Shown here: positions 48,001 to 59,704 of the stretch, piece after piece
Numbering within the stretch: the first letter of the stretch is position 1
How the letters are laid out: every line of letters begins with the position of its first letter
Origin: Daucus carota subsp. sativus
Taxonomy: Eukaryota > Streptophyta > Magnoliopsida > Apiales > Apiaceae
Assembly: GCF_001625215.2 (NCBI RefSeq)
Contig: NC_030384.2
Span: forward strand, 45,666,390-45,730,389
Direction of reading: 5' to 3'
DNA: 64,000 bases
The notes under the pieces: model-generated
What the model saw: only the letters and a program-made list of their open reading frames with translations
The model's database searches: none
What the model was told of the DNA's origin: nothing
Translations under genes and position numbers: made by a program

Positions 48001-51000
48001 GTCGCCCGGTATCGCGTGTCGAGAGACCACACAGTGACACATACTCAGCCTGAGTCACTGAGTCGGGCGAGTCGAACATGCATCCGGCACCCCATTTGAA
48101 GAGTCCGTGCTTCCTAGATTTTAACTTTAACGTAGAAAAAAGAACACCACAAAAACTAAATGGAGTCCTGAGTCCTGACTTTCATTTTTCGTTTGAAAAA
48201 GTTCTATTTCGGTTTTAATTTGATGGTTTTATTTGACGTCCTATTAGAAATAGTCAGACAGGTGTTGATGCCAGTTCTCCTCCAAACAAATAAAGAGACA
48301 TGTATGAATGAGTAAATTCTTAAATTTGTAGACCAAGTGTAAAGCTGATTACCTTGTAAACAAATTAGCTACATCTTCACATTCACGTGAATTATAGAAC
48401 CAGATACCATTCACTTCTTGGGAGGCATTACGATACAGAAGATATGGAACTTGTAGTTCAAACTCAAAATCTCCAAGAAGATTTTCTACGAGATTTTCTG
48501 TTAAAAATGAGAACAAATCTGAAGGTTAATACATCATTATGAATGCATGCATTACAATATTTTAAATTACCGACTGATACAGAAAAAAATACATATGCTG
48601 ATAGGCACGTTTTCCTGTGCTTCTGTAAATAAGCATAATCTTCATTGACAAATCTCAACTTCTTGGTAAAAGTACTTGCTCCATCATTCTCAATGACATC
48701 TAATTATCTGTGATAAAAGGCTAATGATAGAGCCTCCAAGTTACATAAACACTTGACCACTGATGATTGGTAACATTGCTTTTCAAAAAACGATGTAAAA
48801 TAACATTTTTAACTTTTACTCTCTAAAGTTACCCTTTATTAAATACTTTTAATTTGTAAGTTTTAATTTTCAATATCTCTATTGATCTGTTCTGATTTCC
48901 TCATTAATTATCGGGTAAACATCCTTTCCATAATACTACACTTGGTTGTGCAAAACACTTTTCTTGTTTTCACCCGCGGCAATAGATTATCTGCTTGAGA
49001 AATTCCCCAGATCCGTAAATAAAAGATCATATAAATGAAATGTGTCGTGAATTGGTACATTCAACTACAGAATTTAACTTTTAGTTAAATAGAACATGCC
49101 TATAAAAGAAGAGGAAGAGATAAATGCTTGTGAAAATAGGTTTTAAGACCAAGTATAGAGTACAACAAAGTGGTAACTAATATAGTTTAAAACATCAAAA
49201 GCCAAGAAAATGCAGATGGCAGGAGTATGATTGAAAGATCATGACACCATCATAAGCAACACAATAATTAAAAATCGATAGCAGAATTTTAAGTTGCTCT
49301 GTAATTTTCACTGATAAGAATGTTATTCTACTGTAATTTTGTCAATTTTTCAGCAAGGCACAAGCACAAAAGAAAATATACACAGCACTGTATAAGAGAA
49401 TCCATTCTTCATACAACAATTTTGACAAAATTATTTTCGTATTAATTATATCTAGAAAATCTTACATGACAGAATTTGGGATTATCATTATTATAAGTTT
49501 CAACCAAATACATATTAACAAAACTGTATTTTAGAAACAATATCATGTATTTCAAGAATCTTTGGCAACAAAGTTCATATATTTGTCATTCAAGAAAATG
49601 TCAATACTCAATACACATAAAGACGTACCTGTATTGCGTCGGTTCATAACTATAAACTGGAATCGTGGTTGAGTGTTCCTACAATGAAAAGCCAAGACAG
49701 ACACTCATTGCCCAAGCCAATTTAGCCACATAAAACCAAAACATAAGTAGAGGGCAACACAGAGATTCAATATTTAAAATTATGATTATACAACAAAATT
49801 CTCGTTACCCTTGTAACTACAATAAAAGCTACATTATTTTCCCCATTCAAATTTACAGATATGATAAAAACATCTTAAATTCAAGATATACTCGAATATA
49901 TTAATACTATCAACTACCTCTTGACAACAAAAAGAGAACCTTCAACATCCTTGCGACTCTGAAATCAATACAAAAAACAAGTAAGAGCCTAATTTGAAGA
50001 AATTGTCCAAAATTAAGAACAGCTCTGAATTGAGCTAAAATACAGAGATGAAGGTCAAAGCAACACATGCGTATATACATCTTGTTAGTGTGGGTTTCTA
50101 ATCACATATCAATTTCTAATTTTGCTTCTAACACTAAATATTAAAATCAAGAACAACCACACTGGTTGATTTGAGAGTTCAACTGTTATTTTCCCACAAG
50201 ATACACTACATCTGAGAATTACAAGAGTTCCCATCTCATGTTTTTGAGTATATAAATGTCTGAAGACACATGTCTTATCTATAAAGGATGGAAAAATAAA
50301 AGTGCTTGTGAATTGTAGGCTTCTTCAAAAGCTCCGAAAACTGCGACAAGGATAAAAAGTACCTATTATTTTCCTTATAGTTGTGAACTACTTGTTATTC
50401 GGTCAACATTTTTCTTACTGATTAAATTTTTACATGATATAACTCCAGTTATCATTTTTTGGCAGGTCAGATCTTATTAAAGTAAGGACAAATATATGAT
50501 ATTTTACAATTTAACAAAAATGATAGGGACCACGGCTGAGAAGTGAAAGTTGAGGACGTAGATACTTCTAGTAAGAAATTTTATTAATTGACGATTCTCA
50601 AATGTCAAATCAGATATGCACAAATGATTTAAACCATCTAATATAAAGCGGAATGAACTCAACAATTACAAAATCCTGATCTAATAAAAATCTGTGCCAT
50701 CTAGGGTCTTTAGGAGTATCTAACAAACCAAGAATCTTCGCATTTTATCATGTTACGTCAATCATCTATAGAGGGCCCCAACCCGATATATAATTAGCGA
50801 GCATCCGACATCAGATGTTCCCAATCTCCACTCAACCAACTTCCGTTCCTTTTGTCGATTCTTTAGTTCTGTTCTTTCAGCTGCATCAATTCTTTTCTTA
50901 CTATTCAACTCATCCCACATAGCCCAATTACGATATAGAAGCGTGCACCGATCATATATAATAAATAAAACCCTAAAAAGCGAAAACCTAAATTCCTTAT

Positions 51001-51461
51001 CGAAAATCTCCCTACAATTTCGCATCAAATTATGCAATCCCTTAATCCGATTACCTTCAAATTATACTATGTTGCCTATAGTGCTCGACACATAATCACT
51101 ATCATCAGTTCATCAAATTCACAAATACATAAAATCATATAGAGTCCCAATTTTTCAAAAATCAATAACAATTTCACAGCACAATTCATATCAGATCAGA
51201 CTATATCCAGCTAAAAATCCAAGCTTTATAATAAAGAATAGAAGAATTTAATGAACAAAAGCTTGTAATACAACAATAAACATGAAAAACAATCAATACC
51301 CATTGATTAAGATCAATATTGAAGCCATAAAAGGTGACATGAGCAGCAGTAATCAAGATCTCTTCAATATAAGGATCCATTCTTTGAAGCACGGTGAGAT
51401 TGAGGACTTTCGTGCTCTGTTGGTCAAGATTGGGCATCAATTTTCCACTCTGATTCGACAT
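45055..51461 (-). CDS. DCP1: mRNA-decapping enzyme-like protein DCP1
   Basis: Eight exons in transcript order: 51461-51300, 49958-49918, 49678-49629, 48497-48353, 47023-46967, 46708-46585, 45819-45349, 45111-45055. All junctions are GT..AG and the frame closes to 368 aa, the length expected for plant DCP1. Residues 1 to about 125 form the EVH1-type DCP1 domain (LNLTVLQRMDPYIEEILITA, PYLLYRNASQEVNGIWFYN). A serine/proline-rich linker follows with MLQPFPPPTPP. The C-terminal about 40 residues (LSRDQVRDALLVLVQ..FIDMFYQALMKV) are the trimerisation helix region. DCP1 activates the DCP2 decapping enzyme in cytoplasmic P-bodies and so starts 5'-3' mRNA decay. Introns 1 (49959-51299), 3 (48498-49628) and 4 (47024-48352) exceed 1 kb. 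The fourth carries a foldback element, and a MITE lies about 230 bp upstream of the ATG. Confidence 0.95.
47509..48117. mobile_element. Inverted-repeat element in DCP1 intron 4
   Basis: CTAGGAAGCACGGACTC at the left and GAGTCCGTGCTTCCTAG at the right are perfect 17-bp inverted repeats about 610 bp apart. The interior has GC-rich stretches near both ends (GGTGACCAGGGACACGGGG; GAGTCGGGCGAGTCG). I could not identify a target duplication. Likely a non-autonomous DNA transposon. Confidence 0.65.
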
Positions 51462-51689
51462 TTTGGTGACCCGATTACCTGACCCGAGATCCGAATAGAA
51501 ACCCTAGCTCTAGGTCAATTAGGGATCTTATTGAGTGATATATAGATAGTATGAGTTGGTACACGGGGAAAGAAATGACTTGAAATATACTTGTGTTTGT
51601 TCAGTGAATGAATAGATTATAGATACGCGGAATGTGTATGTATATATTGGAGCATGGGATGATGATTAGGAACACGATGTAATGACTAA

Positions 51690-52042
51690 GAGCATCTCCA
51701 ATAAGCTCTTTAAACAAGCTCTTAAGTGAAAAAATAGAGAGCATTAACAAAATGGAAGCTCCAATAGACTCTTAGAGGCTCTTCAAAACCTTAAGAGTCT
51801 ATTCTCTCTCCTCTCTTTTAAGAGTCTCTCACTCCCTCTTAAGTTATATTTTATTATAAAGTAATACAAGCACCCACTTTCTCTTTCCACTTTAGTAGTG
51901 TACTCCTATTCATTTAATAATAAAATATTGTTTAAGAGTGGATATAAAGAGTGTTGTTGGAGATGAATGTACATTAAATTGTTAAGAGTCAATATTTTAT
52001 ATTATATTTGAGGAATGACTTAAGAGACTATTGGAGATGCTC
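51690..52042. mobile_element. Tourist-like MITE just upstream of DCP1
   Basis: The ends GAGCATCTCCAATA and TATTGGAGATGCTC are perfect inverted repeats. TAA flanks both sides (51687-51689 and 52043-52045). 353 bp. It lies about 230 bp before the DCP1 ATG, within the probable promoter. Confidence 0.85.
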
Positions 52043-52105
52043 TAATGATGTCTGTAATTGAGGATTTTGTGTGGAAGGGGTGGCTTAATTTAATCTTAAT
52101 TACTA

Positions 52106-52341
52106 CTCCCTCTCTGTCCCATTTAATTCTTCTTTTTCATTGCTCGACACGCACTTCAATGCTCCTATAAAACATAGTTCTATAACTTATTTTTAAAATT
52201 TTCTTTTTCTGAATAAAAATATAACATACAAACTTTTATACAGAAAAGAAAAATCTTAAAAATAAGTTATAGAATTATATTTTACAGGAGAATTAAAGTT
52301 TGTGCCGCGTCCCCGTCCCCCAATGTATATAACTCAGAGAG
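52106..52341. mobile_element. Stowaway-like MITE, same family as the copy at 15.4 kb
   Basis: The left end is CTCCCTCTCTGTCCC and the right end CTCAGAGAG. TA flanks both sides (52104-52105 and 52342-52343). Interior blocks GCTCGACACGC, AAAACATAGTTCTA and CCCGTCCCCCAATGTATA match the element at 15418-15667. The right end has diverged. Confidence 0.75.
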
Positions 52342-55300
52342 TACGTTTTTCTACCATTTTTATAACAGGTACCTCTCCGGTTTGACAAGATATCCTCGTT
52401 TATTATCCGACCTAAATGTCTCAATGTAATTGTTTTTCACGACAAGAAAAGAGTAATTGTATCTAAAATTTTCTTATTTTTGGACATAAGATTTTGAGAG
52501 AATTATTTTCGAAAAGTTAAAGAAAAAAAATCACTTTTAAAATAGAGGAATAATAATTTGAAGAGTAACGATCATGAATATATTGAAAAATTTGTTTTGC
52601 TATATAATGAATTATCTTGTTTCAAAAGTTATGGGTAATAAATGAAAAATGATATATTTTATATAAGACCCGTAATTTTAAGAGAAGTGATCCGGATATT
52701 AAGTGATCAATTACTATTTTATTATCTAGTTGGAGTACGATGAAAATACAATGAAAACAAATTTATTTTTTTTGACAGAAATGCAATTGCTCGTATCGAG
52801 AATACGTCAATACTCCGAGAAGTTTCTTTCATTCAACAAGCTTATTATCTAACCGAAAGACAAGAAAATGTCTCCGGAAGTTTAGACAATAAAACTTAAT
52901 GTCTGAAATAAAACGTCCCAAGCTCCAAATCCACGCTACTTCCACCTCATCCCTGAAATAATAAAATTCATTAATAACAAGAAAATTATAAATTTAACTA
53001 TTACAATAAAATATAAAATAATTTATCAAAAGATGGTAAAGTCAATGAAAGATAAATAAAATAATTTGTGAAAAAAAGGTGATAAATAAAATAAGTACTA
53101 AAACAGAAAATATATATCTAACCAAAGGGAGACCCTTTGGCTAGATATATAACAAACTAAATAAATACTAAGAATATAATTAGTAATATAAGAATTAAAA
53201 TATAAAACTTTAATTTTCAAAAATATATCTAAAATTTTAAAACTTAAATATAAAAAACGAACCAACAAAATGGCACCAAATTGCCGTATAGCAGGCCAAT
53301 AATCTACGCCACCAATCATGGCCACCCATAAATGGTACAAATAAAAGCCATAATCAAGACTTGCAAGTAATTATACATCAGTTAACAAATTGCATAAAAC
53401 TCTAATCAATGAGGATTAAAGCATTTAGAGCATATATTAATTAGCAATAACTCGAAAAACAAAATTCGAAAGTTAGTAACAATCAAGAAAAGTCAACTAG
53501 CCATTTAAAATAGCCAAAATTAAATTAACATTTACTACTAATAAAGTCAATTTAATAAAATAAAGGTGGCAAGAAACTTACTAATTTTACAAGAAAAAAC
53601 CTATAATCATGCAAGAAATTATCAATAATATTCTATTTTCAAAATAACACCAAATGATATAATCATCTCATCACCGACATGGAAATAATCATAATCTCGT
53701 CATAGTCATTACAATAACGATATACACTCTAACTCCTACAAGCTCAAAACATAATTGCAAACGAACTTGCGACTCTGAATAATTGTTAAAAAACAACATA
53801 TCTTACACATAATATACAAAATAAGTTTGACTAAAACTCACCAACTATCTCATCTTCTGGATAAATCAAAAGACAAAATTAAAACAAAAATACACCTCCA
53901 GAAATTGATTATCGTGCATAAAAACAAAAAAGTAAGAAAATCCGAGATCTTACGACAAAACTCTAAAACATACGAAATTATATACCCTAATAAAACAAAT
54001 AATCACATAAACATGTTAAGAATTGGGTAGAGTACACCTTTATTTTGAAAATCCAAATTTTGAATATAGATGAGCCAATGATTTGAGGACCACCATTTAG
54101 TGATGAATCGTTGAGCCGCCTCCACATATAGCCGATTCTTACTCGTTCACAATATCTGCGATTTATATACAGATGTTTTGTATGGATAAGTTCTGATCAC
54201 CCTCTACATGAAGTTCACCTTTTGACGCCACCAAGATCCGGGAGTTCGAAAAAATCAGGAACACAAGGGACGCCTTTCTGGTTGCACAACCCATTTGCTT
54301 AAAACCCCTTAAAACACAAAATCAAGATATGGGTTTTGCAAAACCAACAAAATCTTGGAACCCCTTTTAAGCCCGAAATCAAAAAAACCAACAATGAAAA
54401 CAAATTTTGATAAGAAGGAATATAGGGTCACTCCGAATAAGCGAATATTAAGAGATCAATTATTATTATTTTAATATGGGATTAGAATATTATGAAAATA
54501 TAACGATTATGGGAAATTTTTTTAGAAAATTTGTTTAAGAAACAAAAGTAACAGATTAACTTTTTTCATCAATCACATACTGATGAAAAATATTCCCGAT
54601 AAATAATAATCTCGTTAATAAATATTAGCTTATTTATTATATTTTGGATTCCTAAATTATGAATTTAACAATATAATTGATGAAATTAAATAAAACTTTT
54701 GTTCACATAGTGAAATGATGCATGATTTAATTCATTTGTTATTTTGTTTTTAATTGTAATTTCATATGGGACGGCTATATATATTTAAATATGTATTTGG
54801 TTATATTTTAACAAAAATTGTTTAAAGGTATATCCTATCTTATCTTTTACGAAGGGTTGAATTTCACAAATTAATTATGTTGAAATATAATATATGAATT
54901 ATTTTGAAAAAAATATAATATATGAATTGAAATAGTATAATATAGAAGAAAGTAATTTATAACTTAAAAAGAGATTTATCATCCAAGTAAAAAAACAAAC
55001 CCGTTTACCGCAGATTTTTAAATAACAATAGTTAATGTCTGATTTTGGTTATGATATTACAAGTGAAAGTATGCGCAGTGCATGAGTCATACAAAAAGTA
55101 TATCTCTAAAAAGAAATTACCTGAAATTTCGAAGAAAGAATATCGAATTATAATATCTGGAAAACATGTTGCAAACAAAGCAAATATACAATCGACTAAA
55201 AATCTCTTCGTTCTCCTCGACAACAGAAACAAAATGAGATTAAAGCAATAATTCGAGTCCCCAGAAACACCAACAAATGCAATTGAATCTTTGTAAAAGT

Positions 55301-55343
55301 GTAATCATAAAAACAAGCTAAATCAACACAAAAGCTGGTGTTG
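52342..55343. other. Intergenic AT-rich region
   Basis: No gene is supported. The segment about 52760-54060 is A-rich on the plus strand and may be a decayed transposon, but no protein signature is visible. The last part is the CASP 3' UTR and downstream region. Confidence 0.45.
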
Positions 55344-56354
55344 TCAAAGAGCGAAACCAGAAAACACAATCATGAAGACGAGGAAAAGCGCAGCAATGAA
55401 GGATGCCACCACAGCTCCACTAACACGCTGGCAGAAATCATTGAACTGCTGACAGATGGGGAGCCAGTTCGCGTTCGAATTGCCGTTGTGAGCCAAGTAA
55501 ACTATTGCTGTTGCTGCTGCCGCTGCTGCAATAGTCAGCGTAACCATCACCTGTTGTTTCATTCGATCAGTTAATCAGTAGAGTAATTTTACAAAGAGAC
55601 AATAATGTGGTGCATGTTCTTACTGTGTCGCATATTATCAGAAGGAGCCTTGGTCTGGCTGCGTGTGGACGCATGATACAGACGATGGAGAAGGGCACGG
55701 ACAGGGCCAGGTAGACGCTAACTACTGCGTTACCAATTACAAAAAACCTGCAAGAAATGTAGATTCACAATGTATAACAAGATAGAAAAAAACAGACTGT
55801 ATTACTAACTCCGGTAAGTGTTTTTGAGATGTTTAGTATATTTAGGCTTACGTGAAGGCAGGGAGATCATCATAGCTGGCCTGGAACTGAAGGAACTGAG
55901 TGAAGAACGGAAGAGTCTGATCAGTGGTTCCCATAGTGATTGTTGCGGATAAAGCAGATATGAGGGCACCTAGCCTGAGGACCAGATCAAATATGGCAAT
56001 ACCTCTCTTGTTTCCCGGCTTTTCTGCCTTACTTGGGCTTCTGCTGCTAGGGGCTGCGAATACTGAAGCTGCCATGTGAGGAGATTTACCTTTCTTTGCT
56101 CTTGTTAAGAATGGAGGTACCAAGAGAGGTGCCTTTCCTTTCTCTTCTCTGCTTGATAGTTCAATGTCGATTGCAGTAGATTCCCTTGCAACTGGGATTG
56201 CTGCACCAGGCACTTTCCCATTTCGTTCTCTTCTGCTGGTTGAATCCCTAATATCTTCCACATTCCTGGTTGAATCACTAGCAGCTCTCTCGTTCTTCTC
56301 TTCGCTGCTTAAATTGAAAATGTCTGCTGTTGTACTTTGATTATCTTTCTCCAT
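55344..56354 (-). CDS. Casparian strip membrane domain protein (CASP)
   Basis: Exons in transcript order are 56354-55852, 55747-55624 and 55550-55344, giving 277 aa. Four membrane segments are visible: about 117-139, 169-192, 202-222 and 247-272. TM1 carries the conserved Arg (R127, LVLRLGA) and TM3 the conserved Asp (D208, IICDTVM). Extracellular loop 1 has [19 protein letters not shown] (147-165), the signature separating true CASPs from CASP-like proteins. The second loop has paired cysteines ([15 protein letters not shown]). CASPs form the plasma-membrane scaffold that directs lignin deposition in the endodermis. The N-terminal cytosolic region, about 115 residues, is long for the family and holds a doubled motif ([22 protein letters not shown]). 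The ATG at 56354 is preferred. An in-frame ATG at 56438 would add 28 residues encoded partly by the TG microsatellite. Confidence 0.93.
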
Positions 56355-56364
56355 GTTATACAGT

Positions 56365-56389
56365 TGTGTGTGTGTGTGTGTGTGTGTGT
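56365..56389. repeat. (TG)n microsatellite in the CASP leader
   Basis: About 12 TG/CA units lie 10-35 bp upstream of the CASP ATG, so within the 5' UTR. Length variation here could alter translation or transcription. Confidence 0.9.
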
Positions 56390-57164
56390 CTGAGAAAGGG
56401 TTTGCAGTTTTTCTTCGTTGAAACTTGTGAGTTAACATGCTTCAAGGTGGAATCTTAAATACCAGAGCTCAAGGAGAGTTGGTTAATGATCAGAGGAACT
56501 TCCTAACTTAGAATAACAAGTGGAGTTGTTGCCATAAAAAAAAATCCTTCAAGAGAAAGTCATCAAAAAGACCTTCAAGAGAAAGTCTAAGAATTTATAA
56601 TGGGGCAGATACTAGCATTTGGTTGGCCAGATTAACTTCCACTAACAAAGATTTATTATGCTAATATACCTGTTCATATATATATTTAAGGCGTGAGACT
56701 TGAACTAACAAGTCAACGACGATTATTCCCTCTAATCCACTACATAGGAAAATAAAATCGTGCCACTTAAGGTTTTCTGTTTATTAAGTTTTCATGATTT
56801 TGAGACGATGAACAAAGCAATTAGATAATCTACTTTCTATATATTAAAAGGGGACTAGGGGCAAAAAGAGCAAGAAAAATACTCGTGAAATGACAAATAT
56901 ACCCTTTGTTTTACACACAATTTCAACAATGCCCTCGGTCCTTTATTTTCTTTTTGTCTCTGACAGTTTCTCCCTTGGCTCTTCGTTTTCTTCTTATCTC
57001 TGTATATACTGTACGGCTGCCTTTTTGATTTATCTCACATATTCTGCCTCGCCTGCGATTTATGTTTTGTGGTGGCTTGCCTCTACTCTCTCGGTTTTTT
57101 TTCCCACCTGATTTAGGTTTTAGGGTAAATGGATGCAGTTTTGGTGTGTATATCAACTGGGATT

Positions 57165-57296
57165 ATGCGGCACACCTTCATAAGGGATGGTTCCCCCAAA
57201 AAACGTGGCAGGCCGGAGCTGTGTCTGATACAAGAGGTTGCAGAGGAGCGCAGGGCGGTGAAGCGAGAAATGCTGCTCGTCGGGACCCAGGTATGA
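57165..57296 (+). pseudogene. Unidentified captured exon, AT-hook-like
   Basis: A 43-codon frame (ATG 57165 to TGA 57296) encodes a basic peptide with SPKKRGRPELC and EERRAVKREMLLVGTQ. It is markedly GC-richer than its surroundings and ends with a donor-like CAG|GTATGA at 57291. KRGRP resembles an AT-hook core. I do not recognise the source gene. Its composition and position inside the Helitron suggest a captured first exon. Confidence 0.4.
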
Positions 57297-58684
57297 TTTC
57301 TCAGATATTGACTCGTTACCTCCGTGTTAATGGAGATGAACCAACATCAAATTCTTAGATGGGAGTTCTATTGTCGTCAGACAAAAGTTAACATCACCCA
57401 TGCAATTGGTCTTGTTATTTTATATTGGAATTCATTGTGAACTGAAGTTAATATTCTGTATGAAATCGGTGAATTTAGAGAGCATTATAATTACAATATC
57501 TCTGATGATGTATGCATCGATTCTACAATTAGCTGAATACTCCTATTACTTCGCTTTTGGACTGCAGATAAAATAATCAATCTTATCAAGCTACAAATCT
57601 ACAATTGGCCTGTGACTGAAAGTTTCAGATATGAAATCAGTTGGAACCCTGCCATTTGAGAATCTCCCGGTTGGCACTCAACCAAGAATGTCGGGTCCAT
57701 AAGGCACAAAATTTTTTCTCGCAATTGTAGGAATCTGGTTGTTGTTTCCAGCATCAACAGATGTAACTTCCGGAACTCTGGCTTCAGTAGTTCTATTCAT
57801 TAGCATTATAACCAATTCAGCTAATATCATTAGTGCCCACTTTCTATGTATGAATACCATTTTCTTCTTAAGGATGAACCACAAAAATATGAATGCAAAC
57901 TGACTGTGCACATAAGACACTTAAGTTTGATAAAAATCAATTTGTTAGTACATAATAATAATTGTGCCGATGAGGCTTCTTTTTTATCTTATTATATCCG
58001 CTCAATTTACAACTCTAAGTTATGTTTTACTAGGACTTTTACATTGATGCTTCTGCTCATGACAAGTATGTATTTAATGATGCAATATGAATCTCCAAAG
58101 AATATACGACGATTTTGGTCCTTTAATCCAACATTAAGCACCAAGTATATCAGTGTATATGCATGACTCTCACCTCAGTTTGTATGTGAACTAATTTAGA
58201 GAAAAATCTTTATATTACTTTTGAGATGTATTTGTAGTCTCTGAAAATAAAAGGATTTGTATCATTCAAGAGTATGTTAGCAGATTCCAGACCAGAATCT
58301 ATTATGTTAATTGTATATACACACAGGCTCTAGCTTGCACGGTTCCAACCAATATGTATTATGTTAATTGCATATTAATATATATAAAAACAAGCCCGTG
58401 CCTTGCACAGGATTTGTAGAGGAAATAGTCAACAAGAGCATCAATTGTGTCTCCTACTTAAACTTCACATCGCCAGTTACCTTTCTACTTTATCAAGAAT
58501 ATGCAAGTGCCACAAATTTTTATGTGTATTGGTGGTGCTGAAAAGTGAAAAGTAGTTCTTTTGTCTAGAATATGGAAATGTGTCTCTACTCTTTCAGTTT
58601 TCTGGTCATTGTTTTGTTACATAGAACATATTGGTCTCCCATTCTGATGATTAGCTGAAATAATTTTTTTGAAATATCTTTCAG

Positions 58685-59063
58685 GTCCTTCTTGGGGATG
58701 TTGGTGCTGGAAAATCAAGTCTGGTTTTGCCTTTTGTCAAAGGGCAATTTGTCGAATTTTAGGTGAATGCTAATAGCTTTGTCTACATGCATAGATTGTT
58801 ATATAGTTATATTTATAATAATAAGCAAAATAATGCAGTCTTAAATGTCCCTTTTTTGTTTTACTTCTTATCTTGATGATTAAATGATCATCCCGGAATC
58901 CACAATAGGTGCTGCCTTCTTCTCACAAACAGTGGCTGTAAATGACGCAACTGTAAAATTTGAAATTTGGGACACTGCTGGTCAAGAGAGATATCATAGC
59001 TTAGCCCCAATGTACTATAGAGGAGCTGCAGCTGCTATAATAGTATATGATATAACAAACCAA
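58685..59063 (+). pseudogene. RAB5-type small GTPase gene fragment
   Basis: Two exons of a RAB5/ARA7-type gene are recognisable. Exon 58685-58762 encodes the P-loop region (VLLGDVGAGKSSLVL..FVKGQFVEF); exon 58896-59063 encodes switch I to beyond switch II ([44 protein letters not shown]). The intron is kept, so this came by DNA copying, not reverse transcription. Lesions: an Arg-to-Pro change after LVL, the final Gln codon of the first exon is TAG, and the acceptor before GAATCC is CCCG instead of AG. The N-terminus and the whole C-terminal half (NKxD, SAK, prenylated tail) are missing. Not functional as a GTPase gene. Confidence 0.88.
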
Positions 59064-59704
59064 GTAAGTTTTTGGAATACTATGTTTTTTTCCCTCTTAT
59101 TTGATTATTGCGGATACAGAAGGTGCAGTTCAAATTAGAAGTATATAAGACAACTAAGATTTTATATACCACACATGTTGAATCTTCACCTTTGCTGGTG
59201 TAATGATTTCTGTTACAGATTTATCATTTCCTAAATAGGGTATAGTTACTTTTGTTTATGGAATTGAGCTATCTGTTAGAATTCATATTATGGGTTCACC
59301 ATTGTGAAAATAAGTTGGGGTTCTCCAGTTTTACTTCATTAATGTCATGGTAAATTATGTGTGTGCCTTTGAGAATTAATATCCCTTGCTACAATCTTTT
59401 GAGAGTAGCAACTAATTGATGATGCTTTTGTGTTTTGGTAGTTGAAAATAGTTTTCTTTGCTATGTTATTCTGCGTTGTTATTTTGCTTAACAACCTTTC
59501 AAGATCTTTTACCCGAATTCTTTGTCTGTATTATAGGTATAATTCACCTGGTGCATTGATCTTCGCATACTTGGTGTCATAACTGGATCAGAATTGTGAT
59601 GCCAAATTTTTTGCCTGCAATTTCTTGAACTAGAAACAAAACATCTTTTAAGTGGTAACATCATCCAATGTGTAATATAAGTATAACTTTGATACACATT
59701 TTAG

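Noticed and set aside
50762..51037. 91-codon minus-strand frame in DCP1 intron 1
   Set aside because: Lies entirely within a well-supported intron, and its peptide shows no family signature.
53827..54030. Lysine/asparagine-rich 67-codon frame
   Set aside because: Typical of A-rich noncoding DNA; no ATG context, splice partner or family.
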